Shown here: positions 24,358 through 37,039 of the stretch, piece by piece
How positions within the stretch are numbered: the stretch's first letter is position 1
How the letters are laid out: every line of letters starts with the position of its first letter
Assembly (NCBI GenBank): GCA_015680685.1
Contig: MNCI01035006.1
Coordinates: 87,715-151,714, forward strand
Direction of reading: 5' to 3'
From: Gnetum montanum
Taxonomy: Eukaryota > Streptophyta > Gnetopsida > Gnetales > Gnetaceae
DNA: 64,000 nucleotides
Notes under the pieces: model-generated
The model's input: the letters and a program-made list of their open reading frames with translations, nothing else
Told to the model about the DNA's origin: nothing
The model's database searches: none
Position numbers and translations under genes: made by a program

Positions 24358-25950
24358 TAAAACTAACATTAAGATGTGGAGGAGGAGGCCTTCATTCTTG
24401 ATTTCTGAAGCTTAGCATTTGTCTTACAATCCAAGTCACTAATAAGTGAAAAAAGCATTATTCAATGAAAAAACATTTCAAATAGTAGTAGAAGTAGAGA
24501 GAGAAGAAGATGTTGTTTGGGTTATTAAATCAAAAGTAGTATTTGTAGGCCCTTCTTTGTATGTTACACTAAGTTAAATCTATTGACCTTAACATTTTCA
24601 CTACATATCCCTACTAAAAACTTCTTTTTTCCAAAAGAGCAATTTCTTTAGATATGAAGAATTTATTAGAATTTTTAGAATTAAAAGGATTAGTAAAAAG
24701 CTAAGAACTTATTGAAGATGATTTTATTTGTACTTGCTTAAAACTACCATTATTTTCCTTTTCTAAAAAGGTTTATTTCTTTTCCTCACAAACAACTTTT
24801 TTATTAAGAATAGAATAGATTCCAATAACATGGCCTTCACAACTACAGTAGTTGCAATATCCTCACAGATTATATTATATAATTTTCTAAGAAAATTATT
24901 CATTACTAACCTTAAGTTTTAAGTTTGTCTTACTCTACTGTAAATCGATCTCTACAAAATAAAGTGTGTATTGCACACCATCTAGTACTATTTTTTATTT
25001 TGTCTTTAGGATTGTGCCAATGCTACTAGCAATTTTTCCTTCAATAATTTGAAAAATAAGAGAAATATTTGCTAATTCAATTAAAGAATTTTAAAGTAAC
25101 CATAAAAATAGAGATTAAAATCCACTTTTCATTTTGAGTAATAAAAGTATTATGCTGATTCATAAAAATTATAAGATTAATGATTTCTCAACCATTTCAG
25201 AATTGGCCAATTTTACAAGAAAAAAATTTAGAAACATAGCAGGCATGCAAAACATTGATTCTGTATGGTTCAATGATAGCCTAAATTACTAGTGTAAAAT
25301 CAATTTTTGGCAAAAAGTCCAATAATTTTAATATGTATCATAAAATAATATATTTTGATAGGGATTCATATAAATCATTAGGTAAAATAAAATCAAAAGC
25401 TTTAGAATTCTTCATAGTCTCTATAGTACGAGAGACATTAGCATTTATTATCTTCAAATCATTTCTTGCCAAATTTTTTTTTCTAGAATAAATTTTCTAC
25501 CAAAACCATATAGATTGATAAGTAGTAGCAAATTACTTGTAGAGTAAGAAATCGTATAAGATAGTTTAGAAAGCAATTTTCTAAGCAAAAGAGTAAAATT
25601 TAGGAAGATTTTATAACTACTTTTAAACCACAATCCTTTTTGATTTTGAATCTTAAATATTCTTACAAATTTCATCTTCAATTTAAAGTTAATAGATGAA
25701 GCTATTAGTAAGAGCACTTATACCTTGAAAAGTATCTTGACAATCTATTTTTTTTAAACACTAGAGTTACTTTATATAAATGATCTCATCACTATAAATT
25801 CTAACACTATTAACAAGTTTTTAGAAAATTATTTTTCTTTTATTTTTAAAAAATGATTTTCAAGAAATATTTGAAGGCTTTTAGTATATATCTTTCTTAT
25901 ATTATAATAGAAACACATTTGTGACATTTCATTCCTAGATCTTATGGCAC
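24358..25950 (-). pseudogene. L1-type LINE fragment: ORF1 region (upstream half)
   Basis: This is the continuation of the LINE interrupted by A. At about 24865-24820 the minus strand encodes a CCHC-like knuckle, CNYCSCEGHVIGIY, with Tyr in place of the last Cys; plant L1 ORF1 proteins carry such a knuckle. Upstream (25270-24980) the order of basic and aromatic blocks fits the end of the RNA-binding ORF1 domain, though weakly. An open stretch at 25717-25454 (RKLLSKLSYTISYS) is the longest surviving frame. The 5' end is not clear and is placed near 25950, where the A/T-rich tail begins. Stops are abundant. Confidence 0.5.
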
Positions 25951-27690
25951 ACATCAAATATATATATAACATTCAATATTATGCATGAAGAAAATAATAG
26001 AAAAAATGTAGAAGAAAAATGAAAATAATGCTTTATTAATGTAAATTCCTATATTGGGTCATGCTCTAAGGATTTTAGGGGGTTATCTTTTTTTGGCATC
26101 TATCTTTTAGAGGTAATCTAGCACTACCATCATGGTTAGCACTATAGTTGGCTAGTAGGAATGGCCAATCACCTTCTAGTCCTACTTTACTTGGTACTCA
26201 TTACCCACCATTGTTGGCTCCATAATTGTTGAGTAATCTAGTGGCATTTTATAACTGAATTGTAAGCCCTAGATTTGGGATGTCTTTTATGCACACTATG
26301 TTTATGGTTTTCATAAGGATGATTGAGGTTTATATCTTCCAAGATTGCATCCTAGTCTACCATTTCACACTTGCAATTTCGATGCATGTTTTGGACTTTT
26401 GGGGATGTTCCAACTTTATTCAGAGAACCTTAAAAGTCCTTAATATGCTCCATGGTATCACAACTTCTATTTGAGAAAAGTTATCAAAGTGCGAGATAGG
26501 CGTACACTAACACAAATCACCAAACCTATTACATCAATGCAGGGTGTTGATGCATCCCCTTAGTACACTATTTTGGTCTCTTCACCTTCTCTAGCTCCTC
26601 GAGTGTCTTCTAGGATTTCTTGGTTGTGCTAATAAGCCTTCATTGATGCCTGAGTGTTAGTGAACTCCTACCATTATGTTGTAAAAACTATAAATACCTA
26701 GATTAGCTCTCATACAAAAAAACTTAATGAGAAGCATTTCAATTTAGATTTTAGAATTTGGTTTCATTTGAAGAACCTTTCCTCCAATAGGTAAGATCAT
26801 TCCTTGTTTTTGTGTGTGTTTTGAATCATTTCTTTCACAAGTGCAACTAGACTCTATCAGAGTGCTACCTTACTTATGTAACTTGAAACCATTTGGTCAA
26901 TGTGGAGCCTAGTGTTTACGTAGTGAATAAAGCTTATGATTTTCCTTCATTTCTACCACTAATTCCTTAAACATTAAAAATACCAAAAATATTATAAATC
27001 ATTAAAACCATAAAAAATATTTCTTTATTTCTTGTTTCCATAAGCTATGATGATTCAACCTTATCCAAGGAGGTTACAACTATACAACATGGTTTTGGGC
27101 TATTAAGATTATGACTAAGAACCATTTTATTTTCATTTTGTATGTAATGTTATACCTATCTCCTTAAGGAATTGCAACACTAGTGTTATATTTATTCCCT
27201 TAAGTGTTTACAAGGCATGTGTGTTTATTATTATTTTTTAATTCTTATATTCATAAAATCTAGAAAAATTATAAAATATAAAATTATAAATATTTTCTCT
27301 ATCTCTAACTATGGCAACATGGGTTATAATAGTATCATATATATTATAATATATTTTATAATTTTTAAATGCAACGAAATTTGTGAATGTTCTTAGAAAT
27401 CCAAACAACATCATCTTCAAAGCTTATGACCAGATCATGCTACAATTTATATGATAAATTTTATTAGTTCAAAATTGGAAGGATCCCTATCATTGGTACT
27501 ACTTCTAGGGAGGAAATTGATGAATTATTTGAAAATACTTGTACATTCTTGATTTTAACTTTTATTCAAATTAACTGTATGTTTTAGTATCATGTGTATA
27601 GATTGTGAATACAAATGAGGTGGGAGATAGTGTGAAGAACTCATCAAAGACCTCTGATAATGTGTCGAAAAGATCAAGGGCTTTCATCAT
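25951..27690. other. Unassigned A/T-rich region with a possible LTR fragment
   Basis: No gene is recognised. CCATGGTATCACAAC at 26450-26464 resembles the junction of an LTR end (CA) with a TGGTATCA initiator-Met primer site, as in Copia elements. TATAAATACC near 26690 and AATAAAGC near 26926 are spaced like an LTR promoter and poly(A) signal. Neither is supported by a second LTR or a coding domain. An open frame at 27605-27835 runs into the B2 LTR and has no motif. Confidence 0.25.
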
Positions 27691-28572
27691 TGAGGAGCGC
27701 AAAGTTACCCCTACATCCAACCATACAAATCACAAGCATTCATGCATGATCTTGTTGAATTCTGTGGATGGGACTAGTTGTGCATCTAAATCATTATGCT
27801 CTAATTGTAGTTCATTGTCTTTCCACTTGGAATAGTGGTAGCTTTATCATGTATGGTTTAGTCCAAAGTGACGCATATGATGATGTCGTCTAACCCTATG
27901 CTACTCCTAATGACAATAAAGAGATTAATTAATTAAGTTAATGAACAGTGGAAAAGAGGATCTAAACTAACCTATGTGCAATGATTATCCATTCCCAATT
28001 GTCCGTACATGCCTTGGACTTTATATAACAACTGTTGGGATTGCCAATTGTATGTCATTGGGCTTGCCAAACAATACATTTCTGGGTTACCAAGTAATTA
28101 CACTTAAACCCTTGTGATTAAGTCATACTCATTCTGCTTAATGACAAGAATAGTAAATAGTAATAAATGGAAACATTAACTAAAGAAAATAGTAAATAAT
28201 TAGATAATTAAATCAATAATAAATCTAAGAGGATGCTGCAATGATGGAGGTAATCTCAATCTTTATTTCCAATCATGTAACATGTCCAAGTATGTCACAC
28301 TTGAATAAGGATGCCATATAATCACTAACATCACACTGTAGGCATGCACTAGGAATAACAAAACTTGAAATTAGAAATCTATGAAAAGCTATCAAAACTA
28401 ATAACAAAACTATATTCCAACCATGCACCCAAGTGCTGTATTTATAGGCTAGCATGGAGGAGACAATATTAGATATTTGACATTGCATCTTGGAACATGA
28501 TATTGCATATTTGATATTGGAGCCTCAATATCGAGTATCCAATATAAGGGCTAACACAATCATAACTCATCA
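27691..28572 (-). repeat. 3' LTR of element B2
   Basis: The plus-strand ends are TGAGGAGCG and ACTCATCA. It aligns with 54861-55729, 63312-63707 and 11609-12469 (for example the 'tagttcattgtctt' block). On the minus strand, five GATATC-like boxes (28545-28464) precede TATAAATAC at 28445-28438, and AATAAA lies at 28267-28262. Next to it the minus-strand polypurine tract TCATGAGGGTA marks it as the 3' copy. Confidence 0.85.
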
Positions 28573-28761
28573 TACCCTCATGACTGAATGAAAGCTCATA
28601 CTCAAGTTAAAAAAAATGAGGAACAAGTTCTTTACAAAAAATGGTGGGAAGGTACGGAATTATTGACTACTCAAACAAATAAAAAAATGGACTCTTACAT
28701 GTCATAGTGATATCTTACAAAAATTTGGACACAATATTATAAGACACAAAATCAAGGAAGA

Positions 28762-31492
28762 TCAAGTAGTTCTTGGAGGTGGTGGCTTCTCCATTGGTTG
28801 CTTTCCTTTGTCACCAAGCTTCTGAAACTTGTAATAGTTCAGGAGTGCCTGCAACTTCTCTTCTTCTATCCTTGGATCCTGTATCATTTAGGGTATTGAA
28901 CCAATGTGTGTTGGTGTGGATATGTCCTACAGACATGGCAGCTATAGAAACATTTTGTTGGCCTTTATGTACTTGGCCACAAACTACCGTTACTCCTCTT
29001 CAAATGCCTTAGCCTTTTCTTTAAACTCATGATAATCTAGGAGTCTCTTGGCTAGGTTTGAAGTTACATCCTTTTGTCCATGGTAGTGGGCTTTAACCAC
29101 TTGATGTTCTAAGTTTGTGACATGGGGTTTTTGCAAAGCAGCTTTTCTATCTGCAAACTCTTTCTTGTATAATGCATAGGTGGTTACTACCTATTTCTCC
29201 AACTCCCTTACAAGTTGACTTGCTATTAACATGGAAAGGTTGACATATTTGAGGTTAGCTATGCCATGTATTATTTCAAATCCTTGATTTGTAGGTCTTT
29301 GTTCTTCACTTCTACTTGATGGACCAGTGCATAATTATCCAAAATTGTCTGCTAATTAGGATTTTGTCATAACATGAAACCAATGTGGGCTTTAGCCATC
29401 TAGATTTCTTTTTTTTATTTGCTTGTACATTCCTACCTAGTCCTAGAAGTGTTCTTTCAACTTCTCATGCTTTTTGGCCCCATTTTGCCATGTGCTTATT
29501 TCATTTGTAGACTTTTGTCAAATGGCATGGACCTCATCCATTGAGAGGGTTCTATTTTCTCTAGCAAAATTATTTATATCTTGGTTAATTCTCATTAGTT
29601 GTTCTCTCAACTAATATACACTTTCTTCTAAAACATTCTTTTGTTTTTCAATGGTGTTCAACCTTGAGTTCTCTACAGTGAGCTATTTATTTTCCTCTTG
29701 AGTGGTGGTTAGTGCCTTCTTGTAGGCATGGGATTATGCATCAGTAGCAAAAGCATTCTAAACCACCTTCTCCTTTTCTTGCTTAATCACTTTATTTTCC
29801 TTGATCAACTTATTTAATTTCTTTGTTATGAGTATCTCTAGTTGGTCAGGTGCAATAAATCAAGTAAGGTCCCATCTTTTAGCTTTTAGGGTGACTAGCT
29901 CTTGTTGCAAATGTTGTACTTTTGCTTTCACATGTTTCGCTCTAACCTCAGCCATGACTAGCTTCCCTTTAGTAGTGATGAGGTTTTATTGTGCTTTAGT
30001 GACATCATTGGGAATGTTAAAAAAGGTGGTCATTACTTGTCCTATTTGTAGCAATCGATCTAACACATCCTCACGATCTACAGGATTCCTTGAAGTTCTA
30101 GCAAGCATTTTTTCATCTCTAGTCCTATTTAAATCAATTAGAGGCACAATAGACATATTGCAAGACTCTTTAATGTGATATGTTATCACCTCTACTACAC
30201 CTATGGCATCTTGATGCTACATGACCACTACCATGGCACCTTTCCCTATCTCAAGCATCACTTGGATGGATGCAACGTTACTAGAGATTTGACATGAACA
30301 CTAAGATTATCCTCCTAATTGCAACAAGATCTACCCCCTTGGTAGATCTATTGAAATATTGGGCTACATGGCATTGTCGATGACTCTAAAGAGGCTAGAT
30401 TCCTCTCTGCTTTCCCAACTAAGTGTTTTAGTAATTTTCTACAAATGGCTCATTGCCTGCTTGTAATCTTGTGGCAGCGGAGGTGGAACTTGTAACTCAT
30501 GATGCTATTTAGACTCTTGTTGTACTTATTTCTTAGGTTTTGCTTCCTTCTCTAGTTCTTGCTCCTCATCAAGGTCTTTCCTTGGTGCTACTAGTTTAAG
30601 CAATTTAGTGAAGGAAGCATTTTGAGCCTTTTTAGGGATGTCATTTAGGTACCCTAGGATTCCAACACACTTACAAAACTTCTAGATGAGGCAAGGAAAT
30701 GGAAGGCTTGGCTTTCTTGCCTTCTTCTCTTCAAACCAGCTTTGAATTTTTGTGTAGTATAATTGGGGAAGGTTATTCATGTATTTACCCATTAGTATGG
30801 AACTTCCCCTAGTTTCATACATGGAGATCCTATTGAGCCCCTTTGTTAGGAAGAGGTGATATGTCCCTATCTTGAATAGGTATCCTCCTCTAGAGTCAAT
30901 TCATGATATGTTTTATCATCCTTGTCGTATGCCCACCTCAGTCACAACTTTCTAGTGTTGGGGTTAGATCTTGTGGATAGATGGGCTAACTTTGCCCCCT
31001 CATTTGGTAGATTAAGAGCTTCAGTAATTGCTTTAACCAAGAATGAAACATTGACTCTGTAAATGTTAACAAAGGTGCCTTCTTCTTTGTTGTGCCAGAA
31101 TTGGTATGTTTTGCCAAGATACCACTCACCACTATTTGAAAGAATGGGCCATAGGGGTGACACTTGAAATTGTGTCTGAACCACCTCTAGAGAAAACTCC
31201 ATAAATGGACTGAAGTTCATCTCCATGATGATCATGGTCAACATGGATTTTTCTTGAATGACTTTAAGGCATTCCATGACAATGTCGGTCATTGTCCCTA
31301 TGTAGGAGCTTAGGGTTCCATGGCTTCTCTTTGGACCAATTTCCTAGTAACAAGAGCCTCTTGATGGATGTTGAAGGATTGGGTCTCTTGCTCTTCATGC
31401 TTCGCATGCGCACCTTGCTGGCCCCTACCACCTCTTGGACATTTGGATTCTTCTTGCAAAGGTCCTCCTTATGCTCCTTTTTTGGGGGCCAT
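28762..31492 (-). pseudogene. ORF2 of element B2: transposon-like domain plus coiled coil
   Basis: About 910 codons, from ATG at 31492 (MAPKKGA) to TGA at 28764-28762. A basic N-terminus is followed by a domain at about 31290-30600 with EWYLGKTYQFWHN, NLPNEGAKLAHLSTRSNPN and LTLEE, which resembles the Pfam 'putative plant transposon protein' family. A charged linker comes next, then a conserved block (about 30165-30000: SCNMSIVPLIDLNRTRDEK, REDVLDRLLQIGQ). A long heptad-rich region (about 29980-29050) follows, probably a coiled coil, with blocks such as LQQELVTLKAKR and KLNKLIKENKVIKQEKEKV. The tail reads GDKGKQPMEKPPPPRTT. Stops are few and sit mostly where B1 or B3 has Gln or Trp. The role is unknown; self-association through the coiled coil is an inference. 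Confidence 0.68.
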
Positions 31493-32042
31493 TTGTAGTT
31501 AATCAATGATCAGATGTTACTAAGGTTGTGTTATTTATCCTTACCAAGTTTATACCTTACTCATTGCCTTAGTTTCATTATTTCTTTAGTTTGTATGATT
31601 GTAGAGTTAAAGAAATTTTTAGAAAAATGCCCAAAAAGTGTCTATCTTCTTTTATGACCTTTCGCAGTTGGTTCCTTTTTCCTTATATATGGCTCATTAT
31701 GATGGTTATGGTTCCTTGAAGAAAAAGATTAAGGTTTCTAGCATTAACATGATTGACTTTTCATTATAACATTTAAAGTTTTTAATACTCTTACCATTAT
31801 AATATTTTTTTGGCGATAGATATTTTTGACAAATTGACGCAAGTTTCCCATGCAAGCATCCTCCACAAGTAACTTGAATACTTTGAGTTCAAACAAGTTC
31901 AAATGGTAGGGGAATTGGAGTGATAGAGAATCAAATATTGCAAGTAGAAGTTGGTTGCACAGAGCTCTAACTTGTGATAAAAAATTTGAAAAAGTCCCCT
32001 AGCTGCAAATGATGAAAATGGAGTTTGGGTACCACAGGGATC

Positions 32043-32122
32043 ATTTATATAGGTTTTGGGAGACCTGATATTGGGTATTTGATGTCAAGGTTGACTTGAT
32101 ATTAGGTGGTCGATATTGGGGT
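32043..32122 (-). promoter_or_regulatory. Internal promoter-like module upstream of ORF2 (B2)
   Basis: On the minus strand, four boxes (AATATCG, AATATCA, GACATCA, AATATCA) at 32118-32066 precede TATATAAATGA at 32052-32043, about 550 bp before the ORF2 ATG. The arrangement of boxes and TATA copies that of the LTR U3, yet it lies in the middle of the element. Downstream, 'gcagctaggggactttttcaa' is shared with B3 ('gtacctaagggagcttttgca'), as expected for a conserved transcript leader. Confidence 0.45.
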
Positions 32123-33480
32123 CCATGGATTTACATCTTATGAGGGTATTGAGCATGAGAATTGAAACTCTGGGATTGGTTGGAAGGCTTGAGGTTAGGT
32201 CCATAGCTCTTGGGTAAGTAGGGAGTCAATTTTAGGCACTAAAGGTCTTAGAAGATGGAGCCATTGACGTCAAAATCTTTGGAAGATGCAAGAAAAGGTA
32301 TGATAAATTGATGTTATGGAATGGATCAATTACATGATAAGGGGAAGCATGAAATTTAACAATTATGTGCTTGGAAGGTGAAGAATGATGTGGTTGTGTC
32401 GAATAAGGAGAAGTTATAATAGTTACACAAGTGGGTCCTTCCCAAAGTATGCTCCAGCCCATAATGCCCTTGTGTAATCACACCTAAAAATGTCTATAGG
32501 CACTAAAGGGGTTGAATGAAACACATACCTATGAAACAAAACACACATGTGAAAACCACCAAGTTGAGGGAATAGCTCTATGTTACACAAACCCACAAGC
32601 TAGGATCATATGGACAGAGAGATGAGATGGATGGTAGAAAGGAGTGCAAAAAGTAGAATGTGAGGTATCTTACCTAAGGCATATTGAATTATTATGTGTT
32701 ATTAATGGTTAAGTAATCATTAGCCCTTATTTCCAAGATTCAAACTAAGTTCAAACCACATTTCAGTGACATCGCATCGTTTGACAACCATAAGACTACC
32801 ATAGTTGCAAGGAGTAACATCACTTAGCGTGTTGTCCAAGGAAGGAGCTTATTTATGGGACATTTTTTTGATGGATCTAAGAAGCCATCAAACTTCAAGC
32901 ATGGGTACATATCTATCTAGTGAAATCCACAGAAATTTATTCAATCCCTTTTTTTGTGACTCTTACTTCCATTTTTTGTTAGATCTACAAGGATATAATT
33001 ACAACTAAAGCAACACGATAGAACATATAGAAGTGGCCAAGGAGAATCCCCAAATCCCCTTGATGTCACAACCTTCACATTCCCTTTTGGTTCTTCACTT
33101 TTCTATCTAGGCATAATGATTATGAATTTATTTTGAGTTTTGAGTGATAGAAAAGAATATCATTAAACCAGGGTAAGAACCTCTTATTATTGGCATGATT
33201 GGATGGATGATGTGGCTCATTGTCCAAATAATTAGTCCCTCATGACTTAACAACATAGAGAAAACCTCACCTCAATGGGCTACATGATCATTTTATTCAC
33301 AAGCGATATTACATAAGAAAGAAAATGAAAATAGCAAATAGAAAAAGTTGGAAGGAATAGGAAAAATTATATTAAGAAATAAGAAAATAACAAAAAATTG
33401 TAAAATAAAAGGATGAAAAACACTTATGAATCCTGTAGCTTAGAATGGGAGGTTTCCCCCATGACTAAACATTTGGCTAT
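32123..33480 (-). other. Non-coding spacer of B2
   Basis: Aligns by eye with the B1 and B3 spacers through most of its length. The GCATGGGTA motif occurs once (near 32899). No open frame of interest. Confidence 0.5.
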
Positions 33481-33499
33481 GACAAGGATTAATAAGTGG

Positions 33500-34318
33500 G
33501 TAGTTAGGATCCATGCATGTATAAAACATTGATAACCTTTCATGTTCAAGCCACTAGGTGTCTCTTGGTTTAGTGGCAACTACATAGACAAATTGTTGTT
33601 CACACACTTGGTTATTAAACGTATGATGGATTAGGGTATGACTTGTGTTAATATTATGGATGTCTAGCCCATGATTGCATCCTTGATCATGATACGGTAT
33701 GCATGGATTTTTTGGTCTCCCCACACTATTAGATTCATTGCTTGGGTTTGGGATTGGAGTAATAATGGATGGTGGCCCTTGCGTAATATTAGAGGTTAGT
33801 GGTGGTGAAAAGGGAGAGGCATTGCACCATATTAGCATTGTGTTAGCTTGGACAATGTGGATGGTCTATGGATGTTTTGTTTCCACTTGCGACCTTTTCT
33901 AAAGAATGGACATTTTTGCATTTCACATTTCTATGAATATTTAGAGCACAAGTGGTATTTGTTGGTTGATAGTGTGGTGCCAAGCCTTACTATGTCATCA
34001 AAGGTGGCATATGAGGAGGTGAAGTACGAGAATATCGAGGGTAGGATGGATGGTAAGAGGTGTGAGGTGGTGATCCTTCAGGAGATGTCATGGGTTGATG
34101 GTACTTGAGAGAGTGATAGTGATGATTTGAAGTAGAGGATGTGGAACTAGTTGGAAAAATAGGATGTTGAAAATAATATCTATACAATTTTGGTAGGTAG
34201 GAAGGATAGGCTGGTTTGAGGGTGGCCTTCCCCATGATTGTGGGTGTTGCCACTATGGTTGATGATAGTGTTGAGGCTAGTAATGAGTCCTCTTAGGATG
34301 GTATGATTGGTTGTGGGA
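33500..34318 (-). other. Diverged region after gag in B2
   Basis: At the end nearest gag, NHSGNTHNHGEGHPQ echoes the NNSGSNHKDGEMPPL segment of B1, so this is the remains of the Gag C-terminal tail. The frame at 33838-33554 (Pro/Asn/Ser-rich, FSPPLTSNITQGPP) has a weak parallel in B3 at about 61080-60900. No protease motif is seen, in contrast to B1. Confidence 0.35.
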
Positions 34319-35921
34319 CTATCTATCATTACTATGTGGAAAAGGAAATCTCCTAGGCATATGCTTCTGTACAAACTTCAAATTTAATGTGCCTGCCCAA
34401 TACTCATGTAGATGCAACAAGACCAGGAAATGAGCCTTTGGATGGTCATACATGTAGATGTCACATCTATTATCTTCATCTGGGGTACGGTTCATAGTCT
34501 CACTTTCTTTAGCTATTTTCCCTATTTTCCAAAAAGTGTTCTTAGCCATTTCTTGGTCCTTCTTCCTCTATTTACTATGATCACCTAATTCATTTTGCAT
34601 TAGATTCTCCTCTACCATTTTTATGAGAGTTGTAACGTTTGCATATATCCACTTTAACATCTTGATACACTTTGCTTTAAGTTCATCAATAAACTTTTGC
34701 ATCGGCAAGGTTTGTTGTGGAATCACCTTATTGAGAGTTGGCTCTTTCTCCTTACCATAGATATGAACCTCCTTAGTTTGAAGAGTTGGGTCCCAATGAT
34801 TTTTCTGAACATTTTCACATTTACATAGCTCTCCTTCTTTTTCCAATAGCTTGATTAGCTCTTGAATTTGATGGGTTTGTAGCTCGTATAATTGATCTAG
34901 GGCATACATCCCAAGGGTCTCCATTGTTTCATTATGAAGCCCATCTATGATGTGGAAAAGTTTCCCTTCCTTAGAGAAACCATGGCCTAGGCATCTATTC
35001 AGTAGAGAATAATATCTATCTAAGGCCATGTCCAAGGGTTTATGTTGTTCTTGTCTCCATCCTTGGATCTGTCTCCTTAGGTTGGACACCCTTGCATAGG
35101 TTTGATATTTCTCATTGAAGAGTTCCAACATTATGGACCATCGTCAGATTAAATTTGGCTTCAAAAATTTATACCACACTTCGGCTCTATTAACTAGTGT
35201 CCTAGGAAAAAGCTTAAGCTTTTGCCACCCACTTTGAATGTTGTAGAAAGCACAGGCATCATGGAAGGCTTGTAAGTGATGTTGTGGATCCAAATCATAG
35301 CCTCTTGCAAATTTAGAAATATTATTTATATCAAGATTGGGTAGGTGACTTTCTTTGCAATGCCTATGAGATATCTTAACAACCTCTATGATTTGCATAA
35401 AGATCTTAGTGGCCAACAAGGGTTCATCATCATCGGTCATGTTATGAGGAAAAATTCTATTTGGTTGATGGTGACAATTTTGCCTATGTTCATGTTAGTG
35501 ACCTTGAGTGTTCCTATGGATTTGATTTTTTTTTTCTATTCCAACCCTTTAGTGGAGCTTTATTTCCATACCTACATTCAACTTCGTTAGAACTAGATGT
35601 TGAAGGGGAAGAGGAAGATGAGGAACTAGAAGGATTGCCATGGCTTCTATGGTGTTCCTTAGGGTCCCTTGATTTATCGTTTCTTAGTTTTGAGGAGGTC
35701 TTAGGCCTTGAGGCCTCCCTTGGTCTAGGACTTAGTTCATCCTTCCTAGGATTATCTACCTTAGGTGAATGTAGTCTTTGAGTGTTGTCAAGGTGGTCAT
35801 GAACATATGAAACCCTTGCGTGAAGTTGGTCACTCCAATCTTCTTCACCATATATCTTGTTAGTTCTCCAATGAATTTTTTTGTTATATAGTGCATTATC
35901 AGTTCCTTGTGAAAGAGACAT
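34319..35921 (-). pseudogene. gag of element B2
   Basis: Starts at 35921 (MSLSQGTDN, matching MSFSHGSHN in B3). A basic region precedes an eight-Ser run (about 35645-35620). The core Gag domain is open from 35440 to 35144 (NISKFARGYDLDPQHHLQAF, then LKLFPRTLVNRAEVWYKFL). It continues, after a break, from 35131 to 34568 (FNEKYQTYARVSNLRRQIQ, CLGHGFSKEGKLFHIIDGLH, then a long helical part). The last part (34549-34319) includes CDIYMYDHPKAHFLVLLHLH, the same block as in A and B3. The order FP-L-A-W-Y, then C-P-H-G-like, is the signature of the plant retrotransposon Gag domain. It would package element RNA. Only a few stops and frameshifts interrupt it. Confidence 0.78.
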
Positions 35922-36027
35922 TGTTGTTGGTTTATAATTTATGTGATTTAATATTTTTTGAAAGATATATCATTAATGTGTTTACAAAAATTGTGTATAA
36001 TATAACTAATTTAGATAACTAGCACCA

Positions 36028-36045
36028 TCCCCAGCAACGGTGCTA
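36028..36045 (-). other. Primer-binding site of B2 (tRNA-Asp)
   Basis: On the minus strand TAGCACCGTTGCTGGGGA, one base from the LTR end at 36047. It matches TGGCGCCGTTGCCGGGGA at 15 of 18 positions, the best-preserved primer site in the window. Confidence 0.85.
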
Positions 36046-36056
36046 ATGATGAGCAG

Positions 36057-36991
36057 NNNNNNNNNNNNNNNNNNNNNNNNNNNNNNNNNNNNNNNNNNNN
36101 NNNNNNNNNNNNNNNNNNNNNNNNNNNNNNNNNNNNNNNNNNNNNNNNNNNNNNNNNNNNNNNNNNNNNNNNNNNNNNNNNNNNNNNNNNNNNNNNNNNN
36201 NNNNNNNNNNNNNNNNNNNNNNNNNNNNNNNNNNNNNNNNNNNNNNNNNNNNNNNNNNNNNNNNNNNNNNNNNNNNNNNNNNNNNNNNNNNNNNNNNNNN
36301 NNNNNNNNNNNNNNNNNNNNNNNNNNNNNNNNNNNNNNNNNNNNNNNNNNNNNNNNNNNNNNNNNNNNNNNNNNNNNNNNNNNNNNNNNNNNNNNNNNNN
36401 NNNNNNNNNNNNNNNNNNNNNNNNNNNNNNNNNNNNNNNNNNNNNNNNNNNNNNNNNNNNNNNNNNNNNNNNNNNNNNNNNNNNNNNNNNNNNNNNNNNN
36501 NNNNNNNNNNNNNNNNNNNNNNNNNNNNNNNNNNNNNNNNNNNNNNNNNNNNNNNNNNNNNNNNNNNNNNNNNNNNNNNNNNNNNNNNNNNNNNNNNNNN
36601 NNNNNNNNNNNNNNNNNNNNNNNNNNNNNNNNNNNNNNNNNNNNNNNNNNNNNNNNNNNNNNNNNNNNNNNNNNNNNNNNNNNNNNNNNNNNNNNNNNNN
36701 NNNNNNNNNNNNNNNNNNNNNNNNNNNNNNNNNNNNNNNNNNNNNNNNNNNNNNNNNNNNNNNNNNNNNNNNNNNNNNNNNNNNNNNNNNNNNNNNNNNN
36801 NNNNNNNNNNNNNNNNNNNNNNNNNNNNNNNNNNNNNNNNNNNNNNNNNNNNNNNNNNNNNNNNNNNNNNNNNNNNNNNNNNNNNNNNNNNNNNNNNNNN
36901 NNNNNNNNNNNNNNNNNNNNNNNNNNNNNNNNNNNNNNNNNNNNNNNNNNNNNNNNNNNNNNNNNNNNNNNNNNNNNNNNNNNNNNNNNNN
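36057..36991. other. Assembly gap (935 N), probably hiding the B2 5' LTR
   Basis: The gap begins ten bases into the B2 5' LTR (TGATGAGCAG at 36047-36056). Open frames drawn across it on both strands are artefacts. Confidence 0.95.
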
Positions 36992-37039
36992 GTGAAATCA
37001 AAATCAAACAAATTAACTAAAGCTATACATATTTCAAGG

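Larger units (their letters stand above)
27691..36991 (-). mobile_element. Non-autonomous gypsy-like element B2
   Basis: In minus-strand order: 5' LTR start at 36047 (nine bases visible, the rest in the N gap), primer-binding site 36045-36028, gag 35921-about 34319, diverged region to 33500, spacer to 32130, TATA-like module at 32043-32122, ORF2 31492-28762, polypurine tract and 3' LTR 28572-27691. The 935-N gap is about the length of one LTR (882 bp) plus a little flank, so the right end of the element is probably inside it. There is no protease, RT, RNase H or integrase. Of the three copies this one keeps the best-preserved ORF2. Confidence 0.8.

Noticed and set aside
26450-26464. Copia-type LTR/primer-site junction
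   Set aside because: A single 8-base TGGTATCA match without a paired LTR or coding domain is too weak; mentioned only as a possibility.
29801-30178. Plus-strand open frame of 125 codons
   Set aside because: Antisense to the conserved ORF2 coiled-coil region of B2.
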